64,000 nucleotides of DNA, taken from assembly GCA_026075535.2 (NCBI GenBank), contig AP026539.1, positions 10,974,001-11,038,000 on the forward strand, in the 5' to 3' direction. The position numbers and the translations under genes were made by a program. Shown here piece after piece: positions 10,584 to 22,753 of this stretch. Under the pieces are notes generated by a model, which did no database searches, was not told the origin of the DNA, and saw only the letters and a program-made list of their open reading frames with translations. The stretch comes from Tricholoma matsutake. Taxonomy: Eukaryota; Basidiomycota; Agaricomycetes; Agaricales; Tricholomataceae. Numbering within the stretch: the stretch's first letter is position 1; every line of letters begins with the position of its first letter.

Positions 10584-10851
10584 GATGCTTCAAACTAACC
10601 TCTCTCTCTCTATTTCAAGGTCTCGAAGCATCCAATTCCATACCTCACGGACCCAATTGGATATACAGTAGGTGATACTTGATCAGTCCGTTATTGTCTA
10701 CAATCCTATTTCAGAAAATACAAGGGCATTGACAAGTCCAGCTCTTAGGACATTCCAATCGAACACAGCCATATCATCCACAATTTCATGTATGTCCTAT
10801 TTTGTATTGCTCATACGATTCGATCATGGCGATACCTAGATACTGTCTGAA

Positions 10852-12414
10852 TTGGGAGTGTTCTATGAACTTTTCGGCATGGCCAATGGGCAGCATGAAA
10901 TGATAGGTGTGCTCTTAAATGATCAACTGGATGAACTGAGCTCTCTGGAAATTTTTCGACACAAGCACCTCGTCATTGAGGACTGCCCATTTCGATTATA
11001 CAAATTCGACTCTTTTGGTCTGAGAAGACTCTTCCCTTTGGGAACCGAGTTGCTGTTTACTGGTGTGTGGAATATTTATGTGGACATGACATAGTTCTCA
11101 ACCATTCATGTAGATCATACTCAAGAAAACGAAAAAGATGCCCAAGGAATTTTACAACATCTCCTTGACAGTGCCAAGGCCCCGAATGGCAATATTATAA
11201 GTACACAGTGAATAAGTCTCTCACCATCCGATTATCCACCCCCGATGCCCTAGTGAGTGACGTCGCTGCTTGGAACTGTATGTTGGAAGAACCATATTGC
11301 AAGCGATGAATTCGGCTCCCTGAATGGCACACACAATGGATTACAGCAGCCATGAGCAATGCATTTGGGGTATGGACAGAAGAAGCGCTTGGGTTCTGCG
11401 CATACCTGAACATTGTGAATGGTTTGTTGTGGGTCCTCATAGATAAGCCAAAGGGACAAGGTGGACGTAACTTCACTGATATCTCAAATCCTGCGACATT
11501 GTTTGATCCCAATGCATCCAACTCCGGGCTATGGGATGTTGAATCTGTCCTCCTATATGAAGGATCTCAGCTGTGAGTAAAGATACATTCTGCAAATGCG
11601 CTATCTCAATGTCTGCTAAAGAATTCTCTGGCCAAACACACCCTATCGGATCCTCACTGTAAAAAGCAGCGTCTATGCTGGCGGACTGTTCTACAGTATC
11701 TTGAACATCACTGAATCATGCATTGGGGTGCTACAATCTTTTATTGGTCCTTCTCTCTCACACGAACCAGGTCTTTTCCAATCATCTCGACTGCTCCTCG
11801 CCCGAATGTTGATTTATGTGCATCAACAATTTGTGCTCGATGCCATCATGGAAATGAGTCCCAGTCAAAATTCATCTGTCAGCCTTGTGCATTTGCCCAA
11901 CCTTGAGACAATGGACGGCGTCCTGGCAGTTTTGTCATTGATAAACATGGCAGAACTTGCGAATGTCCTCCACACTGACATGTACCAGGAAGGTGTTGAC
12001 CCTGAAGAGTGCATGTTTCTCATACATGTTCGCAAGCAGGCCAGGCATCTCTTGCAATGGTTACACAACCATTATTCTATTGAGCCTTCCCCCCATTCTG
12101 GGACTGTATTGAGCACAACCCATGAGATGCCCCACCTGGCGCTTCCATACCTTGGTCATCAGGTGCACACCCTTCAAGATGCAAAGATGTCCATGGAGGA
12201 GGCCAGATTACAGTCTGCGATCCCGGGGCTTACGTATCAAGCATTACATGTTCAAGTTGTTGGATGCCTTGGTGCTCCGGTGAGTGGGATACAAGGATGT
12301 GCTGAGACATTTGCTTGGGACAAAGAGACTTATAAAGTCTCCCCACGGAGGATCCCCCTTCCAACTCAATTCCGTATGTGCACATTTCATGTATTCACCA
12401 AACCTTGTGTCTGA
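10852..12414 (+). pseudogene. JmjC-like protein with altered catalytic residues
   Basis: Coding blocks at about 10852-11170, 11181-11572 and 11622-12414. A 49-bp intron at 11573-11621 (GTGAGT...AAAG) joins the last two in frame. The segment GFCAYLNIVNGLLWVLIDKP, then WDVESVLLYEGSQL, PNTPYRILTV and VYAGGLFYS, follows the order of a JmjC double-stranded beta-helix. In active members an HxD precedes GF and the TP is followed by His; here these are WTEE and Tyr. One TGA and one frame change lie upstream. Either a pseudo-enzyme or a decaying gene. The 237-residue C-terminal part is long and open. Confidence 0.5.
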
Positions 12415-12851
12415 ATAAATTTCATTTTAGGTCTCATGGGCGAAACTCATGATGATCGGGAATGGATCAAAAAGGGAGTGTCATTGCACAAGACTTAGAC
12501 GATTATTTTCTCACCCTAAGTGTTGTAGTATCAAGCATGACAAACCTGCTTGCCATTGCTGTTTACATTCATTATATTTTGATATCATATAAACCTATGG
12601 CATGTTGTAAGACAATCCTGTCTCTTTAGCTGCTTTAAATGTTTGACTAGTGCTTTTCCTTGACCGAAAACTAAGTAATGACAGTAACAACCATCTTCGT
12701 TGATGTTGTGTTCATTCTGCACGCAATCCTCAATGCTCATTAAAAAAACAATCACGTCTTCTGATGTTCCCTTTCTTCCAATGCCTCCAATGACTGAACA
12801 ATGCACAGTGGGTTCAGTTGAATTTGACCGCGTGATGAGCGTCGATGAAAC
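12415..12851. other. intergenic, no gene seen
   Basis: Probable 3' flank of the JmjC-like gene, then unassigned AT-rich sequence. No coding frame or repeat is supported before the tandem duplication. Confidence 0.4.
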
Positions 12852-13208
12852 GTCACGTGATTGGTGAATGTTTGGAGAGGTCGGTCAGTCTCAATAATGC
12901 ATCTACGACTACAATCTTTCTGAAAATAACACGGCAGTCTCAGGGAATGTTATGCAACCCATACAAGGGCCTGTATATGGACAGCAACAGTGAAAATGAT
13001 ACAAATGAGGACAGAGTTAGGGTTAAAAGACAACATACTGATGTACAGTGTCGGTCCAAGGTCACATGACTGGTGAACGTTTGGAGAGGTCGGTCAGTCT
13101 CAATAATGCATCTACAACTACAATTGTTCTGAAAATAACACGGCAGTTTCATGGCATGGTATGCAACCTAGACAAGGGCCTGTATATTGACAGCAACAAT
13201 GAGGACAC
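12852..13208 (+). repeat. 209-bp tandem duplication, two copies
   Basis: Copies start at 12852 and 13061. Shared stretches include GAGAGGTCGGTCAGTCTC and ACAAGGGCCTGTATAT. The plus strand encodes similar peptides in both (LERSVSLNNASTTTI), but because 209 is not a multiple of three they lie in different frames. No known domain seen. Confidence 0.75.
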
Positions 13209-13379
13209 CGTAAAGGTGAAAATTAAATCAGAAAATGATGATGGTGATAAGGATCAAGGACGGTAGAATGGAAAGATGATGCAGAGTGTAGATGAATACT
13301 TTAAAAAAAGTCGTGAGTTCAAATCTCACAGTGCCCGTATTATATCCTTTATTTTTACTTTGTTTGTAATAGGTTATTT
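13209..13379. other. spacer before the Plavaka 3' end
   Basis: AT-rich; includes TTTGTTTGTAATAGG. No gene. Confidence 0.4.
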
Positions 13380-14312
13380 GGCCAAATGACTTTTCACCTC
13401 TCTATTTTCAAAGAATCTGTGAATGGTACATGTTGACTGTCTCTAATGTGTCCAAGTCTAAATCCTCCTGCCAGGATTCTGCATCCGAAAGCTCTTCATC
13501 AGAGGTCCCTCCTAGCGGTTCATTTTCTCTTTCATTGATACAAAACTCCAGCGCATCAAGTCCCTCCACACCCTCTTCACCTCCGACTTCATTGTGTCCA
13601 TGCTCTCCACATATCCACAGTTCAAGGCCATCAGCTTCGTCATCCTCAGGCTGTTCAATTTGAGGCAAGGAGTCATGAGCAACAGGGTTTGAATCACAAC
13701 AGTAAGTGTGCCCAATGCCTTGGCCCCAGTGATAATGCATCATCATGTTGCGATCTACAAAGCTGATGGCACCAAAGTCAGTGTCCTTATCAGTCATGTT
13801 AAACCTGCTTCAAGTTCTGATCCACTCACCATCCCACATAGTACTCCTTCCAATCTTCACCATCTCGAGCACATTTGGAAAGGGCCACCCCATCTGAGTG
13901 CCGCTTCCCCTTCGCAAATCGGGGAATGACATGACAGCTTTGCAGGACATCAGATGGATCAACAAAACCAAAGGCATCCTCGCTGGCCATGGGAGGGAAG
14001 GATAGCTGATCAAGATGGTGAGCCTTCCACCCCATTATGTCACTGCCATCGGCTACCTCCCAATGCTGATACCATCGCACCCATAGGAAATCAAGTCGTC
14101 TAGGGCTATAGTCGACCATTCCTGGCCCTACATAAATGATGTTTGCATGATAAATGCCCAGAATGCACACGTAAAGATAAGGGTGGCATTGTTCCCCCGT
14201 ACTATTTAAGAGCATGATGTTGTGGTGTGTTGTGTTTGGGTTCAGAACATCCTGGGCTCGGCGGACATCATAGGCAGTGTAGTTGATTCGAACTAGCCGA
14301 TGGTTATATGTA

Positions 14313-14525
14313 CAGTGGCCAACAAAACTGTTCCAATGTTTTCAAACTTTTAACAAGTGTACTTGAATAAAATGAAATAAATTGTCATAAAATCTGAGAA
14401 AATTATGGAATATACCTTAACATCCTATCTGATCACCTGCATAGCCACAAGATCATGTGACATTATTTAATAAGTAAACTTCATCATATACTCTAGTGAC
14501 TCATTGGAACAGTTTTGTTGCACTG
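14313..14525 (+). repeat. Tc1 left terminal arm, 213 bp
   Basis: Nearly identical, inverted, to 15694-15906. The arm itself is bracketed by an inverted pair: outer CCAACAAAACTGTTCCAATG and inner CATTGGAACAGTTTTGTTG. Each arm therefore has the outline of a small palindrome-ended element. Confidence 0.9.
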
Positions 14526-14541
14526 ATTTTTTGAGTATAAA

Positions 14542-15558
14542 TTAGTACTTGGTATAGCCACCTTTTGTTTTAACTACTGCAGCAAGTCTTTTAGGCATGC
14601 TTTCAATCAATTTCTGACACTCCTCCTTTGGTATCTTCTCCCATTCCACCTGTACCCTTTCCCAAAGCTCTGTAACACTGTTGGCTGGTTCCTCATACTC
14701 TCCAAGCTTCTTTTTGAGATGATGCCACAGATGTTCTATAGGATTGAGGTCAGGAGACTGTGCAGGCCACTTGAGGGCAGTAATATCATTGTCTTCAAAC
14801 AACTTCTTGGCCTTTTTGCTGGTATGTTTGGGGTCATTGTCCTGCTGAAATACCATATCATCAGTAGTTTTACCCCAAAGCTCCAGTGTTTGCTGAAGCT
14901 CATCATCCATAATACTGACATAAAGTTCAGCATCCATCTTTCCTTCAATCCTAGTAGCATATCCAACCCCATCCCATCCCATGCACCCCCACAACATCAA
15001 ATTCCCTCCTCCAAACTTCACTGTTCCCTCAACAAGCCTATCACTCAGACCTTCATCACTATCTTTCCACACATATTTTCTTCCATCTGATCCCAAATGA
15101 TTAATTTTAGTCTCATCTGACCATATGACCCTTTTCCAATCCTCAAGTGTCCACTCTGCATGCTGCTCAGCAAACTCCAATCATGCGCATCGGTGATGAG
15201 GTTTGAGTAGTGGACGTTTCTTCTTGACTACAGGTTTCATGCCATGTGATTTAAGATGTCGATGAAGGGTTTGGGAGGAGAAAGGGGTGTTGGTGATATC
15301 CTGAAGTGTTTGTGCAGCTTCAGTAGCATTATCAACCTTTCCCATGTGAATAATTCGACGTGCATAGTCAACATTAGCAGTAGTAAGCTTCATAGGACAA
15401 CCACCAAATGATTTCTGAAGCTCAGGTCAGTGCTCAGAGCAAGTACGGCTGATGGTAGCAATGCCATGACCAGTTTGATAAGAGATTTGTCAGACAGAAA
15501 GACCAGAATCAAGCAAATTGAGAATGCGGAGTATTTGAGTGGATGATAGCTTCTGCAT
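14542..15558 (-). pseudogene. Tc1 transposase, DD34E
   Basis: 338 codons from ATG at 15558 to TAA at 14542. The N-terminus has helix-turn-helix segments (SSTQILRILNLLDSG, and AAQTLQDITNTPFS). The catalytic triad is visible: Asp in WSDETK, Asp in QQDNDPKHTSK and Glu in SPDLNPIEHLW, with 34 residues between the last two. TGA stops occur at about codon 23, at about codon 46 (both in the first HTH region) and at 15181-15183; each fits CGA to TGA. Apart from these the frame is open, so the copy is inactive but recent. Confidence 0.92.
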
Positions 15559-15693
15559 AATGAATTGGGGGGTAAGAATAAAGTTGCAAGAGATCCAGTC
15601 TCCTTAGATATATTGTATCACATGATATTGTTTACTTCTGTTTATAATAATCAACAAAGTCATGTGATTTGCATAAATTCTATACTCAAAAAT

Positions 15694-15906
15694 CAGTGCA
15701 ACAAAACTGTTCCAATGAGTGACTAGACTATATGATGAAACTTACCTATTAGATAGTGTCACATGATTTTGTGGCTATGCAGGTGATCAGATAGGATGTT
15801 AAGGTATATTCCATAATTTTCTCAGATTTTATGACAATTTATTTCATTTTATTCAAGTACACTTATTAAAAGTTTGAAAACATTGGAACGGTTTTGTTGG
15901 CCACTG
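15694..15906 (-). repeat. Tc1 right terminal arm, 213 bp
   Basis: Inverted copy of the left arm with a few differences, mostly transitions. It has the same outer and inner inverted ends. Confidence 0.9.
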
Positions 15907-18900
15907 TATATGCGGTCACTTTTGAATAGGACATGGTTGATGCCATTACTGCAAGGATCTCTGGATGAAGATGAAAGATGCAGTGCCGAGGAGGCTTCCT
16001 GCTGCACCATAAGCTGGATTCTAGGGAGAAGGTGGGCTTTCAATCTCGGAAGGAAGTCCTAGCAGCAGGGGCCTTAGAACGGATAAAGCAGTCTGCCAAT
16101 CCTGCTCACCTTGACAGCAGGGTCACCGCAATTGTCCTGCAAAAATACTGGGAGAACTACTGGTTCATTTTGTGATTTTCCAATGCAGTATCTTGGCATT
16201 GGTGAGGATGCGTACTCCACCTCATCATAGTGAGAGGCCTTTCCTGCATTCAGTCTCCTTCAAATTGAGCAAACACGGGCCTGGCATCGCTCAATCTGAG
16301 CCAGCTGGTTCAGGTAGTTCTTTTTGCTCGTCTGCTTGTATCTGGACTTCGCGGTGCAATGCTCCAGTTCACCCTGGTCAAGAACATGAAGTATAAAGAT
16401 AACAAAGAGACTCATGTGCAGTGCTTACCAGTTCCATAGAGTACGATTCTGTTGTGCCATATTCTCTTATCGTGTTAGCAACATCCCCTAGGGCATGGTA
16501 CTTGTAGGTGCTCATATTGAATTCCTTTAGCCCTTTACTTGCCTTTGCCGCATTGTCTTTTCCTACCACAGCCCTGTCACCATTACCAGCCCCTAGCTCT
16601 TGGGTTGGGGGGGTTTTTTTGACCTGGGATGTTTTTTTCTGGGTGGCCTGCTTGCGCTTTCTAGTGCTCTCCTCCTTTTTAAGTTCACGAGTAGCAAACA
16701 TGGAGCAAGTCTTCATCTTGAACTCGTGGAGGGCATGGCCTAGCAATGCTGTCACACTATCCAAGATTGCTAGAGTTGCATCTGTGTGAAGATGCAGTTT
16801 AGCAAGACCATGCCAATGGCCCATGAGGAAAAGTAGCTTCAAAACCCGTTTATTGTGAGGTTCTGGCAAAAGGCCTTCAAAGACTGGGATTGCACACTAA
16901 ATAACTCCAGTAAGTAAGGGAGCCTGACTCTTTGGTAGCCTTAACCTGTAGGAGATCTTCAAAGTCACGAGCAGCAAGCTGCTTCATCTCAGAGCAGTTT
17001 GCCAAGAACTTTTGAATTGTGTCTCAAGAAAACGGTGGCACTTCCCAGTATCTAATCTGAGTGCATCAGTGCTGCAGCATCATTATGATGATTTTGTGAA
17101 AGGCACTTCACTGTCGATCTAGCTCACTAGTAAGGGTACTGTGGGTAGGCCCTGCACTTTCCAAGATGCATAGCAGGTGGATGAACAGGGATCTCCATGT
17201 GCCCAGCTCCACCTCATGCATGATGTCAACAACGGCCATGGGAAACATGTCAAAGCCCAACAGAGCAAGTATGTCAGAAAATGTGTTCTTAAAACAATAA
17301 AAATTACCCCAGTACTCAAGAGAAGCAACCACTGGCAAGCATACCGCAGAGGGGATCATTGACTCGGCATCCATTAATCTCTTCACTGGAGCACTATCAA
17401 CGGCATAGTTTCCCTCTTGGATGAACTTTCGGGCATCGGAGATGTGCCTTTGACGGGCTGCAGTGTCTCTCCGAGCGAGGGTCTGTCGCCTCCTGGCATC
17501 ACGGGCCATTCCAATTTTAAAGGCATTGGACAGAGGGATAAGACAGTGAGGGCATGGATGGCTCCCCAAGTTTTTTATGCTGACCAGCAAAATCCTATCA
17601 GTTGTGTTCAGTTATAAAGTGAAGGCATGAATGAAGTGGTGCTGAATAGCCTACTTTTCTGGGTAATCTGCTGAGTATGTGAATATCCGAAGGTAGAACC
17701 GCCTTGCAAGCCCATCTGCACATGTTACAATTACACCGTGGATGTATGCTTCAACAAATTCATCATCTAAGATGGCCTTCCATTGTGCATGGAACAACTC
17801 TCAATTACAGTATGGCATAAAAGCTGGGCTGAGGCCTTTGCCCCCAGTTTTAGAAGTGACAAAGTCCTTGAACTTGTCTGGAAGCTGGGAAAAAAGCTAA
17901 GGAAGCCCATCATCAAATGGGCTAAGATACTGACCTTACGGAAGTATGCAACATGATTACAAAGATGAAGTGAGGGTTTCCTGCGATGGTATTTTGAGTC
18001 ATTCCCAAAGAATAAATACAAAGGCCAAAGCTTTGTCTCCCCAAAGGAAGTAAGATGAGTCTGATCTGAGGTGAACATCAATCCAACAACAACACGTGGA
18101 AGGCTGCACCCAGGCTCTCCCTGCGATGCCTGCAGCTCCATATGGGCTTTAAGAAAGGCTGGTGAGGTGTAAAGCTCGCCGTGAACCCGGATTGACGGGT
18201 CCTCTGATGCAGAGCTTCCCTGATGGGCTGGCTGCCATTTGAGCTCGTAGGGTTCAATGTGGAAATGCCAGAACTCGTGATCATCAATCAATTTCTCTTT
18301 TAGGATTGATACAACACTGCGATGGCAAAAATCATGAACAACATAGTCCTGAAGGCCCGGCGATGCAGTGAAGCGATGGAATAGGACTTGAATGGTTACA
18401 GATGTTTGCTGCCATCCAGGGGCCAAGTTGTCTTCATCCTCCCACATCGCCTCTCTGTCCCCACCTAGTTCATCATCAATAGAATCCCATTTGGTATCTC
18501 TGACATTGTTGGGGTGAAAGTCCAGCCTAGTGATGATGTTTGAAAGTTTTTTTTTGTCTTTTGTACACCGTCACCCCAGTACCATTCCCCTAGAGCAAAG
18601 GAGCTGTGATTTGGGTAAGGCCCCAAGTCCACTTCATGACTCAGTGGGGGGTTGCTGACATCAGACAGCGCATTGAAGTCATTGAACTCCTCTGGATCGT
18701 GGGATGGGTACTTGGTGCTGTAATAGCAGCGTGATAAACTGAAAGCATTGCAAGGCGATCGCAAGATTGGGTGGCCTGATTCCTTGTCCACCAAAAGATT
18801 GTTGCTTGTGGGAAAGCTACTACTGGCAGTAGAACTAGGACCTCCATCAGCTTCCTCTGGTCAGATGGTGTATGATTCACTCGGAGGAGGCAGTGAGGCA

Positions 18901-19394
18901 GAAGCCTGGGGCAGATCATCCCGGTATCTGTTCAGAATCTGCACCTGGCACTGTTGCCTTCTCTGCACCAATGACAGGTGGCTGTCCACATCAGCCCCAG
19001 AAGGCATATGTACCTCCACTTCTGGTGCTGAGTGACTGGCTGGTGGAGGTGAACTGACAGGCAACTAGTCAACGCAAAAACAGGCACCATTGGATCCAAG
19101 TCAGCCCTCAATTTGCATGAAAAAATCAATAAGACTCACTGGCGCTGATGCTACAACTTCCTCATTGAAATTGAGAGCTGCCAGACTTTCTTCCCGCTGC
19201 TGCCATTTTCATTCTCTTCGCTCTCCAAATGCTTGCTTTGCCTTTGATAGTGCACTTGTAATTTGCTTTTTGGCCCAGGCGCATGTCTGCGTATGATGAT
19301 TCAGAGCAGGGTGCTGCAAGAACGACTTGCCACAAATGCACTGCAGTGCAGGGCTGGGAAACATCCACCTAGAATGAACACCATATGGTTGCAC

Positions 19395-19785
19395 AGTGAT
19401 TGCGAGATGCGGAAAACTAGCATCGTCGAGAGAGTTGGGGATGCAGTCAAATTTGGATCATCCATCAAACACGCACTGCATAGTGCCAAGACTCAACTAA
19501 TTCATGCAAGCCTAATTCTATATTCTGTTGGTGGATCAGCAGCCTGGTCAAAATTCAGCTTATGAATTGGCAGAGAATTCTGTGAGTTGTGCTATGCTTA
19601 GACGGGAAAATAATTGTGATGCTTGATGGCAATGTGACGTACTCAGGAATTCAAGCAGTCATCTCCCTGATCCTTTGCTCCCTCGAATAGTCATTTCTCT
19701 GATTGCTCATTTAGTTTTCTACACATGGCTGAATGTGTATAAAGCTGGGGGCAGCCAGATTCACAAGACCTGCATATCTTCTTTG
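19395..19785. other. spacer between divergent genes
   Basis: Lies between the Plavaka N-terminus (minus) and the gene at 19786 (plus), so it should hold both promoters. No clear TATA box or repeat identified. Confidence 0.4.
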
Positions 19786-20573
19786 ATGTCACATTCTGCT
19801 ACTCGGCCATCCACTCCTATGACCAACTCCACAACTCAGATCATGCACGGCCTCAAACATGAGTACGCATTCATCATCGAGTCTTCTGACTTGATAGACC
19901 ACACTCCCACACCCCAAGGGACTGCTGTAGTTCGCAAAGGACATGTGCTACCGGCCAGTCTGATGCAAAACTCCGATTTGGAGGCACCACGGAGCCTTAC
20001 CTTTGCAGTTCACGGTGTGTCAAAGCGTTAGGTTATTTTGTGAGTTCTCACCTTGACTCAGATGCCAAGGAGAAGATACCCCAGCATAGCATCCTAGTCC
20101 AGCAATGCTCCACTGTAAGGCCATTCACATATGGAGGCATGTACTGCCACATTCATCCTTTATTCTATGCCTTAATAAATTTGTCTTTCTGTTTACTAGA
20201 TGTAGCATTTGACACCTTTGACCCATCAAATGCGCCACTTCCCGACTATGCCCTTATATTACAAATGGATTGGGTGATTGATGCCGGTGTCACTCGGGAG
20301 CAGTTTTCCTCTCTCTTCACTCAGTGCGATGAGTGCCACACTTGTCTCCCAAGCCAGAACAAGTTCTATCATGAGTGCAAGCAGGCACTTTCACAGCACC
20401 AGAAGGCACTTTCCCACACCAGCAATAAGGAGTACATCCTTCAACCACAAATGTGTGGGCTTCCAATTGATAGATTCTCATCGCTCTTTGCAAATTGCAA
20501 ATCTTGCGATAAGTTCATGACCTGTGAGACTGCTCGCTTCCATGATTGTGTGACAGAGGAGCACTATGTTTGA
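19786..20573 (+). CDS. Cys/His-motif protein, 246 aa, one intron
   Basis: Exons 19786-20014 and 20062-20573, joined by a 47-bp intron (GTGTGT...ACTCAG). The spliced frame is open from ATG to TGA. Two copies of a metal-binding-like motif lie in the C-terminal half: FSSLFTQCDECHTC ending YHEC, and FSSLFANCKSCDKFM ending FHDC, that is C-x2-C followed about 12-15 residues later by H-x-C. I recognise the pattern only as one seen in uncharacterised mushroom proteins. It could bind nucleic acid or protein. No internal stop, so it may be functional. Confidence 0.6.
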
Positions 20574-21349
20574 AACATATTTGATGGCAATACTAGTATA
20601 TAGAAATTTGGCCATCCAATGTCGAGTTATGTAGAGCAAGCTATACCGCCGTGTATTTCCACATTCGGAGCCATTGAAGCCAAACTTGTATTGCCAAGCC
20701 TTGATAGTCCGTGCCAAGAAAGCTGCTGAGATAATGCCTGCTGCCATGTGAGTCATATTTGGGATGCTTGGATCCATGTCGTTCGATGTTGATAAAGGAG
20801 TGAACTAGCAATAACTTTGGTAAACAAACATGATCATGCATGTCATGCATATCAATGTGACTAATTGATGAATTGGGAAATTTTCTCACCTTACTGAGTG
20901 TATGTGGTGTGACCATCTTGAGTGACAGATCTTGAACATCACATTTCAACTTTCACTCAGCGCCCTGACTGAAGTCAGAATCAGACTGAAGCACCTATAG
21001 TCCCTCCTATATGTAAAGGTGTTGACCCACATAAGTTGAGGTTTTAGCCTTCAGGTTATATCCTGCGATGTTGCCCTAGTAAGTTCGTGATACCCACTGC
21101 TTCACACCAAAATCCATTTATGAACCCGGCACTGAGGCAGATCACCATGGCTTCACCATGTCCCTCACAGGTGTGCTCTGGTTTGTCAGGGCCAGTCCGG
21201 TTTACATGAACACGATACTCCAAAGTTTTGGGATCTCAAACAGTTTATACAAAGATCAGGTCACCACGTCGGGCCTGCGCAGTGGGTGTAGCCTTTGGTG
21301 TCCATTCATGAGTAACTGATTATCTCTGTAGTTTGATAATTCCTACTCC
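20574..21349. other. intergenic, no gene seen
   Basis: 3' flank of the Cys/His gene, then unassigned sequence. Short open frames on the minus strand show no domain and were not kept. Confidence 0.4.
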
Positions 21350-21808
21350 ATGTTCGACAAAAAATCTCAACATCAAGAATTGGTGATAGCTTGGGCAATG
21401 CAGGATACACTGCATTTAGAGCTGCAGGTTGCTTCAAATTGGGTGTTAGAGGGAGAATGTGTTTTGCAATCATTGTGGGACCAAGTTCAGATAGCTCATA
21501 TTTGGGTGGAGGAAATGAGTGAGGACATCGCTCACATGCAGGATTATTTCCATAAAATTGGGGATCCAGAAAGCAGCAATCAGGTGTCCGCCTCCATGGA
21601 TGAAGTTGATGTCCAGCCATCTGCTTGATGCATCTCTGAAGACGGCACTTCTGAGACCAATCAGTCTCAAGGCAGTGAGAGAATGGCTATTGAGGATGCT
21701 CAAAGTGCTGAAGACACTAGAGATGTAGAAGTAATACTGATTCCTACTAGCACCACTACTCCCTTGACAGAGTCTGCCATAAAGAAATTAGCCAAAGATA
21801 TCAAGTAG
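21350..21808 (+). pseudogene. hypothetical coiled-coil protein, one in-frame TGA
   Basis: An open frame of about 92 codons (helical, with IAWAMQDTLHLELQVASNW) stops at TGA near 21626, then stays open for about 60 codons (SEDGTSETNQSQGSERMAI, ending KKLAKDIK). Composition is consistent across the stop, so TGA is probably a mutated CGA or TGG. No family recognised. Confidence 0.4.
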
Positions 21809-22753
21809 GGCACTGTAGAACCCAGAATGTAGTTTTATTGCATAAATGAACCATCGCTTCAAGCTTCAAGTTCACTGATGAGATGAGATGTGGAAACCAG
21901 CATACATAACTATGCACAGGAGTATCCTCTGGTCATTCAATACCCAGATGAGGCTTAAGCACTGAGCCCCAGATTCAATGATTCATGACATGGTCAGTCG
22001 TCAGACTCGGTGGGGTCAGGATGGAGAGCACTCAGCTATGTGAGTACTTGAGTGCTTGAGTGATTGATCAAGATCTATTTATAGGATAGGATTACTTCCC
22101 TGTCAATAAATAGCTCCCACAAGAGCATGTAAGGAAGAAAGTTAAAACATGTGTGCTATGGCTTGCTCTCTCTCTCTGTGAAAGCCTGCTGATTCAATTT
22201 ATAGTAATTCAATTGATGGATTTGGAATGGCACTGCACTGATACCACTGGCAAGGTAATGATCAAAAGCACTCACCTCTTCTGACTGATCAGACCCTCAC
22301 ACTGAATAGTGGCTTTTATGACCATGGCAATCTTGAATAAGCTCTGCATCATGTTGCTCTTGCTGCAAGCTTCAGTCAAGTACTCACCATATCATTACAG
22401 ATCTAAGACCACTGGCAGCTTGATCAGTATATACAAGGTCAGCCATGGTCCTGACCTAAGGGCAAATGAGGCTAAAATGTAAATTGTGCCATGCTGGTGG
22501 CAGGGGTTCCAGGGATCTGTCACCTTGACCCTAGACCAGTTTGGTCATGATGTTAACTGCAGGCTGGTGAAGCGCTGATGTCATGACAGACCTCCAGACC
22601 TCCAGGCAATGTCAGTCATGACACTGACTTGAGGTGAGGCTTGTGAGCAATGCGCAAACTCATCTCTAACTGGCACTTCCAACAGCAGTTCCAGATTCGT
22701 CCCTTCCCCTACTAAGAGTCAAAACCAAAGTCACACCGGTTGCCCCACTTTCA
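21809..22753. other. intergenic, no gene seen
   Basis: Nearly 1 kb without a supported frame. It contains short CACTCA/GAGTG-type repeats around 22030-22070 and a 24-nt CT-rich stretch near 22165. No transposon ends found. Confidence 0.4.

Larger units (their letters stand above)
14313..15906 (-). mobile_element. Tc1-like DNA transposon, 1594 bp
   Basis: Begins CAGTGGCC and ends GGCCACTG, with TA on both sides (14311-14312 and 15907-15908), the Tc1/mariner target duplication. It carries one transposase gene on the minus strand and 213-bp terminal arms. It sits inside the Plavaka transposase after the residues FKSDRIY. Removing the element and one TA leaves the two Plavaka halves one base out of register, so the host gene may already have been damaged or the join is imperfect. 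Confidence 0.93.
13380..19394 (-). pseudogene. Plavaka-type transposase, split by a Tc1 element
   Basis: N-terminus near 19394 has a C2H2-like finger (CICGKSF, then HHTQTCAWAKK). Then DLGPYPNHSSFALGEWYWG, the motif LWPLYLFFGNDSKY, SHPCPHCLIP, the acidic MFPMAVVDIMHEVELGTW, LPEPHNKRVLKLLF with TRELKKEE, and far downstream PRRLDFLWVRWYQ and FPPMASEDAFGFVDPSDVL. The order matches large agaricomycete proteins carrying the Plavaka transposase domain (CMC superfamily, cut and paste). Breaks: a TGA near 19200, a frameshift in an A9 run near 18550, further breaks near 17600 and 17100-16870, and the Tc1 insertion at 14313-15906. The C-terminal acidic tail stops at 13408. Confidence 0.75.

Noticed and set aside
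12852..13208. CRISPR-like array
   Set aside because: Only two long copies without spacers; this is a eukaryotic genome.
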